From Edaphobacter dinghuensis (lineage in GTDB: Bacteria; Acidobacteriota; Terriglobia; Terriglobales; Acidobacteriaceae): a stretch of 64,000 bases of DNA. The translations under genes were made by a program, and so were the position numbers. Under the pieces are notes generated by a model. It saw only the letters and a program-made list of their open reading frames with translations. It did not search any database and was not told the origin of the DNA. The DNA lies in NCBI RefSeq assembly GCF_014640335.1, contig NZ_BMGT01000003.1, positions 913,149 through 977,148 of the forward strand, read 5' to 3'. This document shows positions 51,738 to 59,932 of this stretch, in pieces (within the stretch, counting starts at the first letter, position 1; each line of letters starts with the position of its first letter).

Positions 51738-52115
51738 TGTTGCAACCTCTTTACTTTAGATGCGGCGATGACTGAAAGGTCACAGGGAAGAGGTTTGGAA
51801 GCTATTGAAATAGCAGGAGATAGCGCGCTAATCGAACGCAACTATTTTTGAGATTGCGGGTTGACCTCTCAATATGCTGCGTTGAGTTCAACGTGCCGGC
51901 TCTTTCCGGAGAGCGCGGGTAAAAGGTATTCAAGACGAAATACAGGGTCTCTCCACTACGCTGCGCTTGCACCCCAACGAGCAAGCTCGTCGGGGACCCC
52001 GCAGCTCCGGTCGAGATGACGTGGGTTTGTGGTTGGTGGAGAAGAGTGACAACAATGGGATTCGATGACATACCCCAGGGGCTAAAGCCCCCTTTCCCTT
52101 GATTGTTTTGAGAGG

Positions 52116-52133
52116 CCAAGGCTGAAGCCTTGG
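52116..52133. repeat. Short perfect hairpin in spacer
   Basis: The inverted repeat CCAAGGC with GCCTTGG and loop TGAA is followed directly by the tandem repeat. It may belong to a dispersed palindromic element. There is no T-run, so it is not a typical terminator. Confidence 0.5.
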
Positions 52134-52140
52134 CGTACCT

Positions 52141-52224
52141 AGAGGCAACAGCAGAGGCAACGGCAAAAGCAACGGCAGAGGCAACGGCAAAAGTGATGGC
52201 AGAGGCAACGGCAAAAGCGATGGG
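52141..52224. repeat. 24-bp tandem repeat (3 full copies plus a half copy)
   Basis: Three copies of a 24-bp unit, AGAGGCAACGGC then AAAAGC plus a variable six bases, lie at 52153-52176, 52177-52200 and 52201-52224, preceded by a 12-base half copy at 52141. The array is itself built of degenerate 6-mers ending in GC. The copy differences are at the last six bases (AACGGC, GATGGC, GATGGG). Slipped-strand expansion is the likely origin, so length may vary between strains. Confidence 0.9.
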
Positions 52225-52276
52225 AAATGTGGGTGTTTTTCGCTGCGCTCAGAATGACGAGCTTTTTGTGGGACTC

Positions 52277-53596
52277 TTAGTCTTCTGTGGGGTCTGATTT
52301 TGGGTCGGATTGGCCGGTGTAGAGGCGCTGGATGTCGGCGAGGGTTTGGGCGTCACCTTGTTGGGCGGCCTGACGGATACCGGTGAGTGGGTGGTGGAGG
52401 AACTTTGCTGTCAGCGAGCGGGTGAGGGCTTCGACGGCTTCGCGCTGGTCGGGAGTGAGGTTGGCGAGTTTGGATTGAGAGCGGCGCAGCTCGGCTTGGC
52501 GGATGGTTTCGGCGTATTGCTGTAGCGACTGAATGACGGGAACGGCGTTGAGGGTTTGCAGGCGCTGGAGGTACTTGTCGACCTCGCGGGTGACGATGGC
52601 CTCGGCGGCTTCGGCTTCGCGGCTGCGGTCGGCGAGATTGGCCTGGGCGACCTGCTGGAGATCGTCGATGTCGTAGACGAAGCAGCCCTCGACCTCGTTC
52701 ATGCCGGGATCGACGTCGCGGGGAACGGCGATGTCGATGAAGAACATGGGGCGGTTGCGGCGGCGGTGGAGAAATTGTTGACCGTGCGAGCGGCTGAAGA
52801 TCTTTTGTGGCGCGCCGGTGGAGGTGATGACGATGTCGGCGCGGTCGGCCTGTTCGTAGAGTTGCTCGAAGGGGATGATCTGGCCGTTGAACTCTTTGGC
52901 GATCTGCTCGGCCCGCGATTGGGTGCGGTTGGCGACGAGGATGGAGGCTGCGCCTTGTTGGATGAGATGACGTGCGGCGAGCTCGGACATCTTTCCGGCG
53001 CCGACGAGAAGGACGGTCTTGCCTTCGAGCGTGTCGAAGATCTTGCGGGCGAGATCGACGGCCACGGAGGCGATGGAGACGGAGCTGGAGCCGATCTGGG
53101 TGTCGGTGCGGACGCGCTTGGCTACGGTGAAGGCGCGTTGGAGCAGACCTTCGAGCGTGGTGGCTACTGCGCCTACTTCGCGGCCTGTGGTGTAGGCCTC
53201 TTTGACCTGGCCGAGAATCTGCGGCTCGCCTACGACCATGCTGTCGAGCGAGCTGGCTACGCGGAAGAGATGGCGGACGGCTTCGCGCTCGCGGAACTCG
53301 TAGAGGTGAGGCTGGAGATCGCTGGCGGGGATGTTGAGGTATTCGTAGAGGAAGTTGAGGGTGCCAGGGTTTTCGGGCTGGGCTGTATCTTGTACGGTGA
53401 GCAGCTCGACGCGGTTGCAGGTGGAGAGGATGATGGCTTCGCGGATGCCGGGCTGATGGGCGAGGGCGCGAGTGGCGTCGGCTAGGCGCGAGGGAGCGAT
53501 GGCGAGGCGCTCGCGGACCTCGATGGGCGCGGTGTTGTGATTGATGCCGAGCAGGATGACAACAGGTGAGCCCGGCGCTGTGGGATTTTTCGTCAT
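52277..53596 (-). CDS. hemA: Glutamyl-tRNA reductase
   Basis: The 439-residue NADPH enzyme makes glutamate-1-semialdehyde from Glu-tRNA in the C5 route of tetrapyrrole synthesis. Domain I has ILLGINHNTAPIEVRERL and the active Cys in LSTCNRVELL; the NADPH site is TVLLVGAGKMSELAARHL; the helical dimer domain follows. ATG 53596 overlaps the hemX stop (ATGA), so the two are coupled. The frame extends upstream to 53746 inside hemX but the extra residues are Arg/Pro-rich shadow. The C-terminal end is acidic (SDPKSDPTED). Confidence 0.94.
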   Translation of the reverse strand: MTKNPTAPGSPVVILLGINHNTAPIEVRERLAIAPSRLADATRALAHQPGIREAIILSTCNRVELLTVQDTAQPENPGTLNFLYEYLNIPASDLQPHLYEFREREAVRHLFRVASSLDSMVVGEPQILGQVKEAYTTGREVGAVATTLEGLLQRAFTVAKRVRTDTQIGSSSVSIASVAVDLARKIFDTLEGKTVLLVGAGKMSELAARHLIQQGAASILVANRTQSRAEQIAKEFNGQIIPFEQLYEQADRADIVITSTGAPQKIFSRSHGQQFLHRRRNRPMFFIDIAVPRDVDPGMNEVEGCFVYDIDDLQQVAQANLADRSREAEAAEAIVTREVDKYLQRLQTLNAVPVIQSLQQYAETIRQAELRRSQSKLANLTPDQREAVEALTRSLTAKFLHHPLTGIRQAAQQGDAQTLADIQRLYTGQSDPKSDPTED

Positions 53597-54402
53597 GGCG
53601 CGGTGAACCTGTGTACGGCCGAAAGTTGGTTGGCTGCCCATACAGCGAGGACGACCAGGAAGACGAAGCTGGAGAGGTAGACGGCGCGGCGTCCACGCAG
53701 GCCGGAGTGGCGGCGGATGAAGATCATGCCGATGTAGGCCAGCCACATGGCGAAGGAGAGCAGGACCTTGGGGTCGAGGAAGTAGGTCGAGCCGATGGTT
53801 TGTTGCGCGATGACGGAACCGATCAGCAGGCCGGCGGTCATGCAGGGAAGGCCGAAGAGGAGTGTCTTAAGGGCGATCTGGTCGGTGGTTTCGAGTGGGG
53901 GCAGCCACTTGAAGGCGGGAGACTTTTGCTTGAGGCGGCGCTCCTGCACGAGATAGAGCAGGGAGGCGAGCAGCGAGAGGAATAAGGCGGCGTAGGCGGC
54001 GAGGAGGAGTGCTACGTGGAGGAAGATCCAGCCGGTGTGCAGGTGAGGGAAGTAGGTCGCTTCTTCGCCGGGACGGAAGGCGGGGATGAGGCCAAGGAGG
54101 AAGCAGATGGGAAGGATGAAGATGCCGAGGGAAACGGTTTTGTATCGGGCGCAGATGAAGAGGAAGGCCAGCGCGAGGACGAGGCCGAGGAAGGATTGGG
54201 TCTCGTGGGTGTCGACGGGGAGGCGGTGGTGCGCGGCGTTGAGCATCTCCATCAACGAGACGAAGTGGAAGAAGATGGCTGCTGTGGTGGCGGGGATGGC
54301 GATGTGACGCCAGCGGGGACGGTCGTACAGCGCCGCCGGAAGGACGGCGAGCGAGGCAAACGCGTAGAGGAGGACCGCGACTCTGAGCCAGAGGAGGGAC
54401 AT
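53593..54402 (-). CDS. HemX/CcsA-type cytochrome assembly membrane protein
   Basis: The 269-residue protein has eight TM helices and the CcsA/HemX pattern: a periplasmic-side HLHTGWIFLHVALLLAAYAA with conserved His residues, and the tryptophan-poor WWD-like region. Proteins of this kind next to hemA are called HemX; they may hold or move haem or tune GluTR level, whereas close relatives (CcsA) handle cytochrome c haem attachment. The stop overlaps the hemA start (ATGA), which supports a role linked to HemA. The start is ATG 54402 with GAGGAGGG just upstream. Confidence 0.85.
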   Translation of the reverse strand: MSLLWLRVAVLLYAFASLAVLPAALYDRPRWRHIAIPATTAAIFFHFVSLMEMLNAAHHRLPVDTHETQSFLGLVLALAFLFICARYKTVSLGIFILPICFLLGLIPAFRPGEEATYFPHLHTGWIFLHVALLLAAYAALFLSLLASLLYLVQERRLKQKSPAFKWLPPLETTDQIALKTLLFGLPCMTAGLLIGSVIAQQTIGSTYFLDPKVLLSFAMWLAYIGMIFIRRHSGLRGRRAVYLSSFVFLVVLAVWAANQLSAVHRFTAP

Positions 54403-54510
54403 GGTTGGTTCGTTCGCTTTGTGGCGAAACTTAAGTATATCGGGTATGGAGGGCTTGAGCGGCGGTTACGTCTTTCGGCTAGTCTTAGGGATGTCTCTCT
54501 GCGTGCAAGG

Positions 54511-55320
54511 ATGTTGAGAATTGCAATGAAATTAGCTGGATTCCGATTCTTGTTATTTGCTGTGGTGTTGCTTGTGGCGGATGTTGCGGTGGGGTTTGCG
54601 GCGGGGGCGAGTGCACCGGTAGAGGGGTATCGGGTGGTGCATGCTTATCCGCACGATGGCTCGGCGTTTACGCAGGGGCTGGTGATGATCGATGGGATGC
54701 TCTACGAGGGGACGGGGTTGAATGGGCGATCTTCGGTGCGGGCGGTGGATCTGGCTACGGGGCGGGTGCTGCAATCGGTGAAGGTGCCGGACAGATATTT
54801 CGGCGAAGGGTTGACGGACTGGGGCAGCAATTTGATCGAATTGACGTGGCTGGCGCATCGCGGATTTGTCTATGACCGCTTTAGCATGCGTCTGGTGAAG
54901 ACATTTGAGTACAAGGGCGAGGGATGGGGGCTGACGCATGACCGCCAGAATTTGATTATGAGTGATGGAACGCCGGTGCTGCGGTTTCTCGATCCGGTGA
55001 CGTTTAAGGTGGTGCGGACGCTTGCGGTATCGGATGGCGGGAAGCCGGTCAAGGAGTTGAACGAACTGGAGTACATTCACGGCGAGATCTATGCGAATGT
55101 GTGGCAGACGGACAGGATCGCGCGTATTTCTCCAGTGACGGGCGAGGTGATCGCGTGGATCGATCTGAGCGGTTTGCTGGGGAATGAACCGAGGGATGGT
55201 AATGCGGTGTTGAACGGCATTGCGTATGACCAGAAGAACGATCGCCTGTTCGTGACTGGAAAGCTCTGGCCGAAGCTGTTTGAGATCAAACTGGTGCCTG
55301 AGACATCGGCCTCGAAATAA
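54511..55320 (+). CDS. Glutaminyl-peptide cyclotransferase (bacterial beta-propeller type)
   Basis: The 269-residue precursor has a signal peptide (FRFLLFAVVLLVADVAVGFA), then a five-bladed propeller (PF05096) with AYPHDGSAFTQGLVMIDGMLYEGTG as the family entry segment (read as AYPHDGSAFTQGL and DGMLYEGTG), LTWLAHRGFVYD, LNELEYIHGEIYANVWQTD and the end GIAYDQKNDRLFVTGKLWPKLFE (shown as IAYDQKNDRLFVTGKLWP). It forms N-terminal pyroglutamate on exported proteins. The start could be ATG 54511 or ATG 54526; upstream open frame to 54016 is antisense shadow of hemX. Confidence 0.87.
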   Translation: MLRIAMKLAGFRFLLFAVVLLVADVAVGFAAGASAPVEGYRVVHAYPHDGSAFTQGLVMIDGMLYEGTGLNGRSSVRAVDLATGRVLQSVKVPDRYFGEGLTDWGSNLIELTWLAHRGFVYDRFSMRLVKTFEYKGEGWGLTHDRQNLIMSDGTPVLRFLDPVTFKVVRTLAVSDGGKPVKELNELEYIHGEIYANVWQTDRIARISPVTGEVIAWIDLSGLLGNEPRDGNAVLNGIAYDQKNDRLFVTGKLWPKLFEIKLVPETSASK

Positions 55321-55329
55321 AGAGAGGAC

Positions 55330-55359
55330 AGTGCCTGAGAAATATCTTCATCGGGCACT
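55330..55359. terminator. Possible bidirectional hairpin between convergent genes
   Basis: The imperfect stem AGTGCCTGA with TCGGGCACT lies in the 47-base gap between the glutaminyl cyclase and VOC genes. There is no clear T-run, so the termination role is tentative. Confidence 0.4.
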
Positions 55360-55367
55360 GCCGGTAC

Positions 55368-55748
55368 TTATCGAGTCCGTTCGCCTACATCGATGCGGTT
55401 GCCGTCTGGGTCGGCGAAGACGAAGGCCCGCTGGCCATAGTCCTTTTCCGCAAGGGACTTGATGATGCGTACCCCTGCGGATTGACATTTGGCGTAAAGA
55501 GCCGCCGCGTCATCGACAAACATGTGGGCCACATTCACGACCGTAGCCTGATGATCACGCTTCTGGCTGAGGTGCAGCTCGGCAGCATCCTTTTTGAGCA
55601 CCATAAAGCCGACCGGGCTTCTGTTTTCGAATATCTTCTTGAAGCCAAGTACTTGTGAATAGAACGCAAACGCTGCTTCAATATCCCGCACGGCGATACA
55701 GGGCGCTATGCGGCCAAATACGATCTCTTCAACTGGTTTTTCACTCAT
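55368..55748 (-). CDS. VOC-family (glyoxalase/bleomycin-resistance) protein
   Basis: The 126-residue protein has the paired beta-alpha-beta-beta-beta modules of the vicinal oxygen chelate fold: IAPCIAVRDIEAAFAFYSQVLGF at the start (seen as RDIEAAFAFYSQVLGF), GFMVLKKDAAELHLSQ in the middle and FVFADPDGNRIDVGER at the end. The GYM-like and ELHL features are closest to bleomycin-resistance-type binders. Whether it is an enzyme or a sequestering protein is not known. The start is ATG 55748. It faces away from mutS, with 183 bases between. Confidence 0.85.
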   Translation of the reverse strand: MSEKPVEEIVFGRIAPCIAVRDIEAAFAFYSQVLGFKKIFENRSPVGFMVLKKDAAELHLSQKRDHQATVVNVAHMFVDDAAALYAKCQSAGVRIIKSLAEKDYGQRAFVFADPDGNRIDVGERTR

Positions 55749-55931
55749 CGCTTCTGTCCTTTTGGTGAGCCGAAGGCGGCGATGCGCCCGCTTGGGTTGG
55801 GAGCGGTATCCAGTAGCAGAATACTATGCGCTGGTTCTACAGCCAGCTTGCTGCAAGGTTTCACGCCGTCGGCAACTTCCAAGGAAGGCAGCGGCGAGCG
55901 CAAGGGTGCGGTATTCTGGCCATTCCTGTTT

Positions 55932-58742
55932 ATGGCAACTGAAACGACAAATGACTCGACCCTGACGCCGGTGATGCGGCAGTACTTCACCGCGAAGGAG
56001 CAGTATCCCGACTGCCTGATGTTCTGCCGCATCGGCGACTTCTATGAGCTGTTCTATGAGGACGCGATTACCGCTTCGCGCGAGCTGCAACTGACGCTGA
56101 CGGCACGTGACAAAGAGAAGAAGCAGCCGATGTGCGGCGTTCCTTTTCACTCGGCGGAGGGTTATTTTCAGCGGCTGCTGCGTAAGGGCTACCGCATCGC
56201 CGTCTGCGAGCAGATCGAAGATCCCAAGCTGACCAAGACGATTGTTCGCCGCGAGGTGACGCGGGTGCTGACGCCGGGGACCGCGGTCGATCCCGCATTG
56301 GGTGCGGAGCAGAGCAACTACCTGGCCAGCGTCGTAGTCTTCGATCGATGCGTCGGGCTCGCACTGATTGATCTCTCTACGGGAGAGTTTCGCGCCACCG
56401 AATTTTCAGGCGCAGATGGCTGGGCGCTGGCCGTCGATGAACTGGGAAGAATTAAGCCGGTGGAGTTGCTTTATGCCCAGAATGGCCTGACCGGGATAGC
56501 GGGGAAAAAACAGGTCCTCGGCTTTGTGAAGGATGAGAAAGTTTCACGCGGTCGCACGGAGAGTAATGGCGATCCGAAAACCCACGTCTCAGATGCGGGA
56601 CGCGGGGCACCCGGTCTGGAAGAGGAGGAGGAGAGCTCGGCTGGACTCGATGCGATTCGAACCAAGACACCGCTTGAAGATTGGGTCTTTACCGCCGACT
56701 ATGCCGTGCCGCTGCTTAGAAATCAGCTTCGCGTGCAGTCGCTCGATGGCATAGGACTGAGCGGGCACGACGCTGCGGCGATAGCGGCAGGCGCACTGCT
56801 CCATTACATGCGCGCGACCAAGCAGGGAGGTCTCGAGCACATCGATGGCTTGCGGTTTTATGAGCGATCGACGTGCCTTGAGCTCGACGCGGTCAGCGTA
56901 AGAAATCTCGAGCTGGTCGAACCGCTCTTCTCGGGCGAGTCTGCACAGACAACCCTGTTCTATACGCTCGATGCGTGCTGCACGCCGATGGGCAAACGCC
57001 TGTTGAGGTCCACGCTACTGCGTCCTTCGAGTGATCTGTCGGAGATCAAGGCTCGATTGGAGGCGGTGGCAGAGGCGACTGCCGATCTGCGCAAGCGCGA
57101 AGAGCTGCGGCGGTCGATGAACGGCATGCTCGATCTGGAACGTCTGCTGGGCAGGATTGCGCTCGATTCGGCGGGACCGCGCGAGGTGATGGCTCTGGCG
57201 GGAACGCTGGGATGTTTGCCGGGGATTTTGGCTGCGGTGAATTTGTTTGAAGCTGGGCTCTGGCGGAAGCTGAGTGGCGTCGCTGCTGCGGAAACCCATG
57301 TCCCAGAGGCGGGACATGGGGCACCCGATTCTGGCGCCGGCTTCGATGCGATGGAAGACCTACATGAGCTGATCGTGCGCTCTATTGCGGATGAGCCTCC
57401 CGTGTCTCTGGCCGACGGCGGCGTGATTCGCGCGGGAATCGATGCGGAACTGGACGAGTTGCGCGAGTTGTCGCGTAGCGGACGGCAGGCGCTGGTGGCG
57501 ATCGAAGAGCGCGAGCGGCAACGCACGGGGATTGGATCGCTGAAGGTTCGCTTCAACACGGTCTTTGGCTATTACCTCGAGGTGACCAAAGCGAACGCAA
57601 AGTCGGTCCCCGCCGACTACGAGCGGAAGCAGACGCTCGTCAATGCGGAGCGCTTCACAACCCCTGAGTTGAAGGAGTACGAGACCAAAATTCTGACCGC
57701 GCAGGAACGCAGCGGCGAGATCGAGCGCAGATTGTTTGCCGAGCTGCGGCGGCAGCTGCTCGACGCTGCAAAGCGCATGCGAGATACAGCGCGTCGCGTG
57801 GCAGAGATCGACATGCTTGGCTGCTTTGCTCATCTGGCGGCGCTCCGCGGATGGACACGCCCTGAAGTCGATGCCGGCGGCGTGCTCGAGTTTGCCGGAG
57901 CGCGGCATCCGGTGGTGGAGCGGCGGCTCGAAGAGAGTGGCAGCACTCGCTTTGTGCCGAACTCTGTGCATCTCGACGCAGATGCGGGACCTGCGGTGCT
58001 GTTGATTACTGGACCGAATATGGGCGGCAAAAGTACCTATCTTCGCCAGAGCGCTCTGCTTGTAATCATGGCGCAGTGTGGCTGCTTCGTCCCGGCAGAG
58101 CGCATGAGAGTAGGGCTCGTCGATCGTATCTATACACGCATCGGCGCAAGCGACAACGTGGCGCGTGGCCGCTCGACCTTCATGGTGGAGATGACGGAGA
58201 CGGCGGCGATTCTGAACACTGCGACGAACCGAAGCCTGGTGCTGCTCGACGAGATGGGTCGTGGAACGGCCACTTACGACGGCCTCTCTCTCGCATGGGC
58301 GACGGTTGAGTATCTGCACGATCGTATCGGCGCGCGCACGCTGTTTGCCACGCACTACCATGAGTTGACGCTGCTGGCCGAGCGGTTGTCGCGGCTGACG
58401 AACCTGCGGGTGACGGTGAAAGAGACGCAATCGGGGATTGTGTTTCTGCACACGGTCGAGGCGGGTGCTGCGAGCAAGAGCTATGGCATTGAGGTAGCGC
58501 GGTTGGCTGGCTTGCCAACGCCAGTGATCACTCGCGCCCGCGAGGTGCTGAAGGTGCACGAGCGCGCAGAGACACAGCAGGTCCGCGAGTCTGCGCCATC
58601 GACGCCGCAATTGCAGATGACGATGTTTACGCCGTTGTCGCAGAAGATTGTGGATCGCCTGGCCGAGGTCGATGTGGACGGCTTGACTCCACGTGAGGCG
58701 CTGAACCTGCTGGCCGAGTTGCAGCGCGAGTTGAAGGGGTGA
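55932..58742 (+). CDS. mutS: DNA mismatch repair protein MutS with two palindromic-element insertions
   Basis: The 936-residue MutS recognises mispairs. Mismatch-binding Phe-x-Glu is in CRIGDFYELFYE (about residue 34), the connector and lever domains follow, and the ATPase has GPNMGGKSTYLRQ and LVLLDEMGRGTATYDGLSLAWA (seen as LLDEMGRGTATYDG). It is about 80 residues longer than E. coli MutS (853). Part of the excess is two in-frame palindromic elements, near residue 216-227 in the connector region and near 454-465 in the lever/clamp region. ATG 55932 is chosen; an earlier frame start (55782) lies in the VOC spacer. MutL is not encoded nearby. anmK follows with a 2-base gap. Confidence 0.95.
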   Translation: MATETTNDSTLTPVMRQYFTAKEQYPDCLMFCRIGDFYELFYEDAITASRELQLTLTARDKEKKQPMCGVPFHSAEGYFQRLLRKGYRIAVCEQIEDPKLTKTIVRREVTRVLTPGTAVDPALGAEQSNYLASVVVFDRCVGLALIDLSTGEFRATEFSGADGWALAVDELGRIKPVELLYAQNGLTGIAGKKQVLGFVKDEKVSRGRTESNGDPKTHVSDAGRGAPGLEEEEESSAGLDAIRTKTPLEDWVFTADYAVPLLRNQLRVQSLDGIGLSGHDAAAIAAGALLHYMRATKQGGLEHIDGLRFYERSTCLELDAVSVRNLELVEPLFSGESAQTTLFYTLDACCTPMGKRLLRSTLLRPSSDLSEIKARLEAVAEATADLRKREELRRSMNGMLDLERLLGRIALDSAGPREVMALAGTLGCLPGILAAVNLFEAGLWRKLSGVAAAETHVPEAGHGAPDSGAGFDAMEDLHELIVRSIADEPPVSLADGGVIRAGIDAELDELRELSRSGRQALVAIEERERQRTGIGSLKVRFNTVFGYYLEVTKANAKSVPADYERKQTLVNAERFTTPELKEYETKILTAQERSGEIERRLFAELRRQLLDAAKRMRDTARRVAEIDMLGCFAHLAALRGWTRPEVDAGGVLEFAGARHPVVERRLEESGSTRFVPNSVHLDADAGPAVLLITGPNMGGKSTYLRQSALLVIMAQCGCFVPAERMRVGLVDRIYTRIGASDNVARGRSTFMVEMTETAAILNTATNRSLVLLDEMGRGTATYDGLSLAWATVEYLHDRIGARTLFATHYHELTLLAERLSRLTNLRVTVKETQSGIVFLHTVEAGAASKSYGIEVARLAGLPTPVITRAREVLKVHERAETQQVRESAPSTPQLQMTMFTPLSQKIVDRLAEVDVDGLTPREALNLLAELQRELKG
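56577..56612 (+). repeat. In-frame palindromic element 1 in mutS
   Basis: The core is CCCACGTCTC, loop AGATGC, GGGACGCGGG, then GCAC: a 10-bp stem with one A-C mismatch and one G-U pair. Read in the mutS frame it gives KTHVSDAGRGAP. Flanks are polar and acidic (GDP before, EEEEESS after), as expected for a surface loop. Confidence 0.8.
57291..57326 (+). repeat. In-frame palindromic element 2 in mutS
   Basis: The core is CCCATGTCCC, loop AGAGGC, GGGACATGGG, then GCAC: a perfect 10-bp stem. In the mutS frame it gives ETHVPEAGHGAP. It is the closest to consensus of the three elements in the window. Confidence 0.85.
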
Positions 58743-58744
58743 CG

Positions 58745-59932
58745 ATGCCGAAGTCAATGGTGGTAGCAGGCGTGATGAGCGGAACTTCGGCGGACGGAGT
58801 GGACGTGGCTCTGTGCAGAATCTCTGCTGCCAGAGATTATGGAGACTCGCCCCGAATCAAGTTGCTTGGCCACGCCGGGTTTCGCTATTCAAAGGCAGTA
58901 CGAGCGGCGGTGCTCGCAGCGATGGATGCAAAGAATGCGTCTGTGGCAGACCTCTCGCGGCTGAACTGGAGACTGGGCGAGATTTATGCGGACTGCGTGG
59001 AAAAGGCGAGCACACGCTTGGGAATTAAGATCGACCTGATTGGATGTCATGGACAGACGATCTACCACCAGGCGGTAGCGGAAAAATATTTAGGATCTCC
59101 AGTCCGATGCACATGGCAGATGGGCGAGGCAAGTGTGATTGCTGAGCGCCTGCGCGTGCCGGTGGTGAGCGATTTTCGCCCAGCAGATATGGCAGCAGCA
59201 GGACAGGGCGCGCCTCTGGTGCCTATGCTGGACTATGTGATGTTTCGGTCTGCAAAGGTAAACCGAGTCCTGCAGAATCTTGGTGGCATCGGAAACCTCA
59301 CGGCCATTCCGGCAGGCTGTGCCATCGACGGCGTCATGGCGTTCGATACCGGTCCGGGAAATATGGTGATCGATGCCTGCATGCAGCGCCTTCGCGGAAA
59401 GGCCTTTGATCGCGGCGGAGCCGTGGCGCGGCAAGGGAGGATTATCTCTTCTGTATTGACGAGCGTTTTAGCTGAAGAGTATTTCTCTGCTTCACCTCCT
59501 AAGAGCTGCGGGCGCGAACAGTTCGGAGCCGACTTCGTCTCACACGTTATTTCGGTGTGCCGAAAGGCACGCGCGAACGATGCGGATATCGTCGCAACGG
59601 CAACGGCCTTAACCGCGGAGTCGGTATCGCAGGCTTATCAAAGATTTGTTTGGGCGCACCTGGGAACCGCCGCTCCGTTGGCTAAGACGGAGTTCGTGGT
59701 CGCCGGAGGCGGCGCAAAGAACGCTGCGCTGATGACGATGCTTGGCGAGCGTCTGCAACCGCTCGGAGTAAAGATACGGTTGATGAGGGAGCTGGGTGTT
59801 CCGGGACAAGCCAAAGAAGCGGTAGCGTTCGCAATGCTGGCGTGGTTGACGTGGAACGGTGTTGCCGGAAACGTCGTCGCAGCCACAGGAGCGAAACGGC
59901 CAGTCGTGCTGGGCAAGGTGACTCACGGATGA
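58745..59932 (+). CDS. anmK: Anhydro-N-acetylmuramic acid kinase
   Basis: The 395-residue kinase opens the 1,6-anhydro ring of anhydro-MurNAc and phosphorylates it during peptidoglycan recycling. The ATP/anhydro-sugar motif is AGVMSGTSADGVDVAL at residues 8-23, DLIGCHGQTIYHQ near 100, NLGGIGNLTAIP near 177, and FDTGPGNMVID near 200. ATG 58745 is preferred, with GAAGGGG 5 bases upstream; GTG 58739 overlapping the mutS stop is an alternative. Its own stop overlaps the next start (ATGA), which hints that the downstream peptide-binding lipoprotein joins cell-wall recycling. Confidence 0.93.
   Translation: MPKSMVVAGVMSGTSADGVDVALCRISAARDYGDSPRIKLLGHAGFRYSKAVRAAVLAAMDAKNASVADLSRLNWRLGEIYADCVEKASTRLGIKIDLIGCHGQTIYHQAVAEKYLGSPVRCTWQMGEASVIAERLRVPVVSDFRPADMAAAGQGAPLVPMLDYVMFRSAKVNRVLQNLGGIGNLTAIPAGCAIDGVMAFDTGPGNMVIDACMQRLRGKAFDRGGAVARQGRIISSVLTSVLAEEYFSASPPKSCGREQFGADFVSHVISVCRKARANDADIVATATALTAESVSQAYQRFVWAHLGTAAPLAKTEFVVAGGGAKNAALMTMLGERLQPLGVKIRLMRELGVPGQAKEAVAFAMLAWLTWNGVAGNVVAATGAKRPVVLGKVTHG

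Larger units (their letters stand above)
51738..52276. other. Repeat-rich non-coding gap between hemA and FecR-type gene
   Basis: This 539-base gap has no convincing gene; the leucine-proline ORF on the minus strand comes from the tandem repeat. It holds the hairpins ACGAGC-AA-GCTCGT at 51977-51990 within a longer palindrome (51972-51995), GGGGC-TAAA-GCCCC (52078-52091) and CCAAGGC-TGAA-GCCTTGG (52116-52133), and the 24-bp tandem repeat at 52141-52224. A CGCTGCGCTCAGAATGACGA stretch at 52240 echoes CTGCGCTTGC and GAGATGACG at 51961-52020. The look is of several dispersed repeat units collected in one spacer. Confidence 0.6.

Noticed and set aside
51930..52214. Leu/Pro-rich 94-residue protein
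   Set aside because: The reading frame arises from the tandem repeat and hairpins; no ribosome site or family match is visible.
52141..52224. CRISPR array
   Set aside because: The 24-bp units are contiguous with no unique spacers, and no cas genes are present; it is a simple tandem repeat.
52353..53696. Long minus-strand frame of 447 codons overlapping hemA
   Set aside because: Extreme Arg/Pro/His content with no domain; it is the off-frame shadow of the GC-rich hemA gene on the same strand.
54016..54510. N-terminal extension of the glutaminyl cyclase
   Set aside because: It would place a charged 165-residue segment ahead of a clear signal peptide and runs antisense to hemX.
57360..58757. 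465-codon minus-strand frame opposite mutS
   Set aside because: It lies wholly antisense to the conserved MutS ATPase region, has no recognisable domain and shows biased composition.
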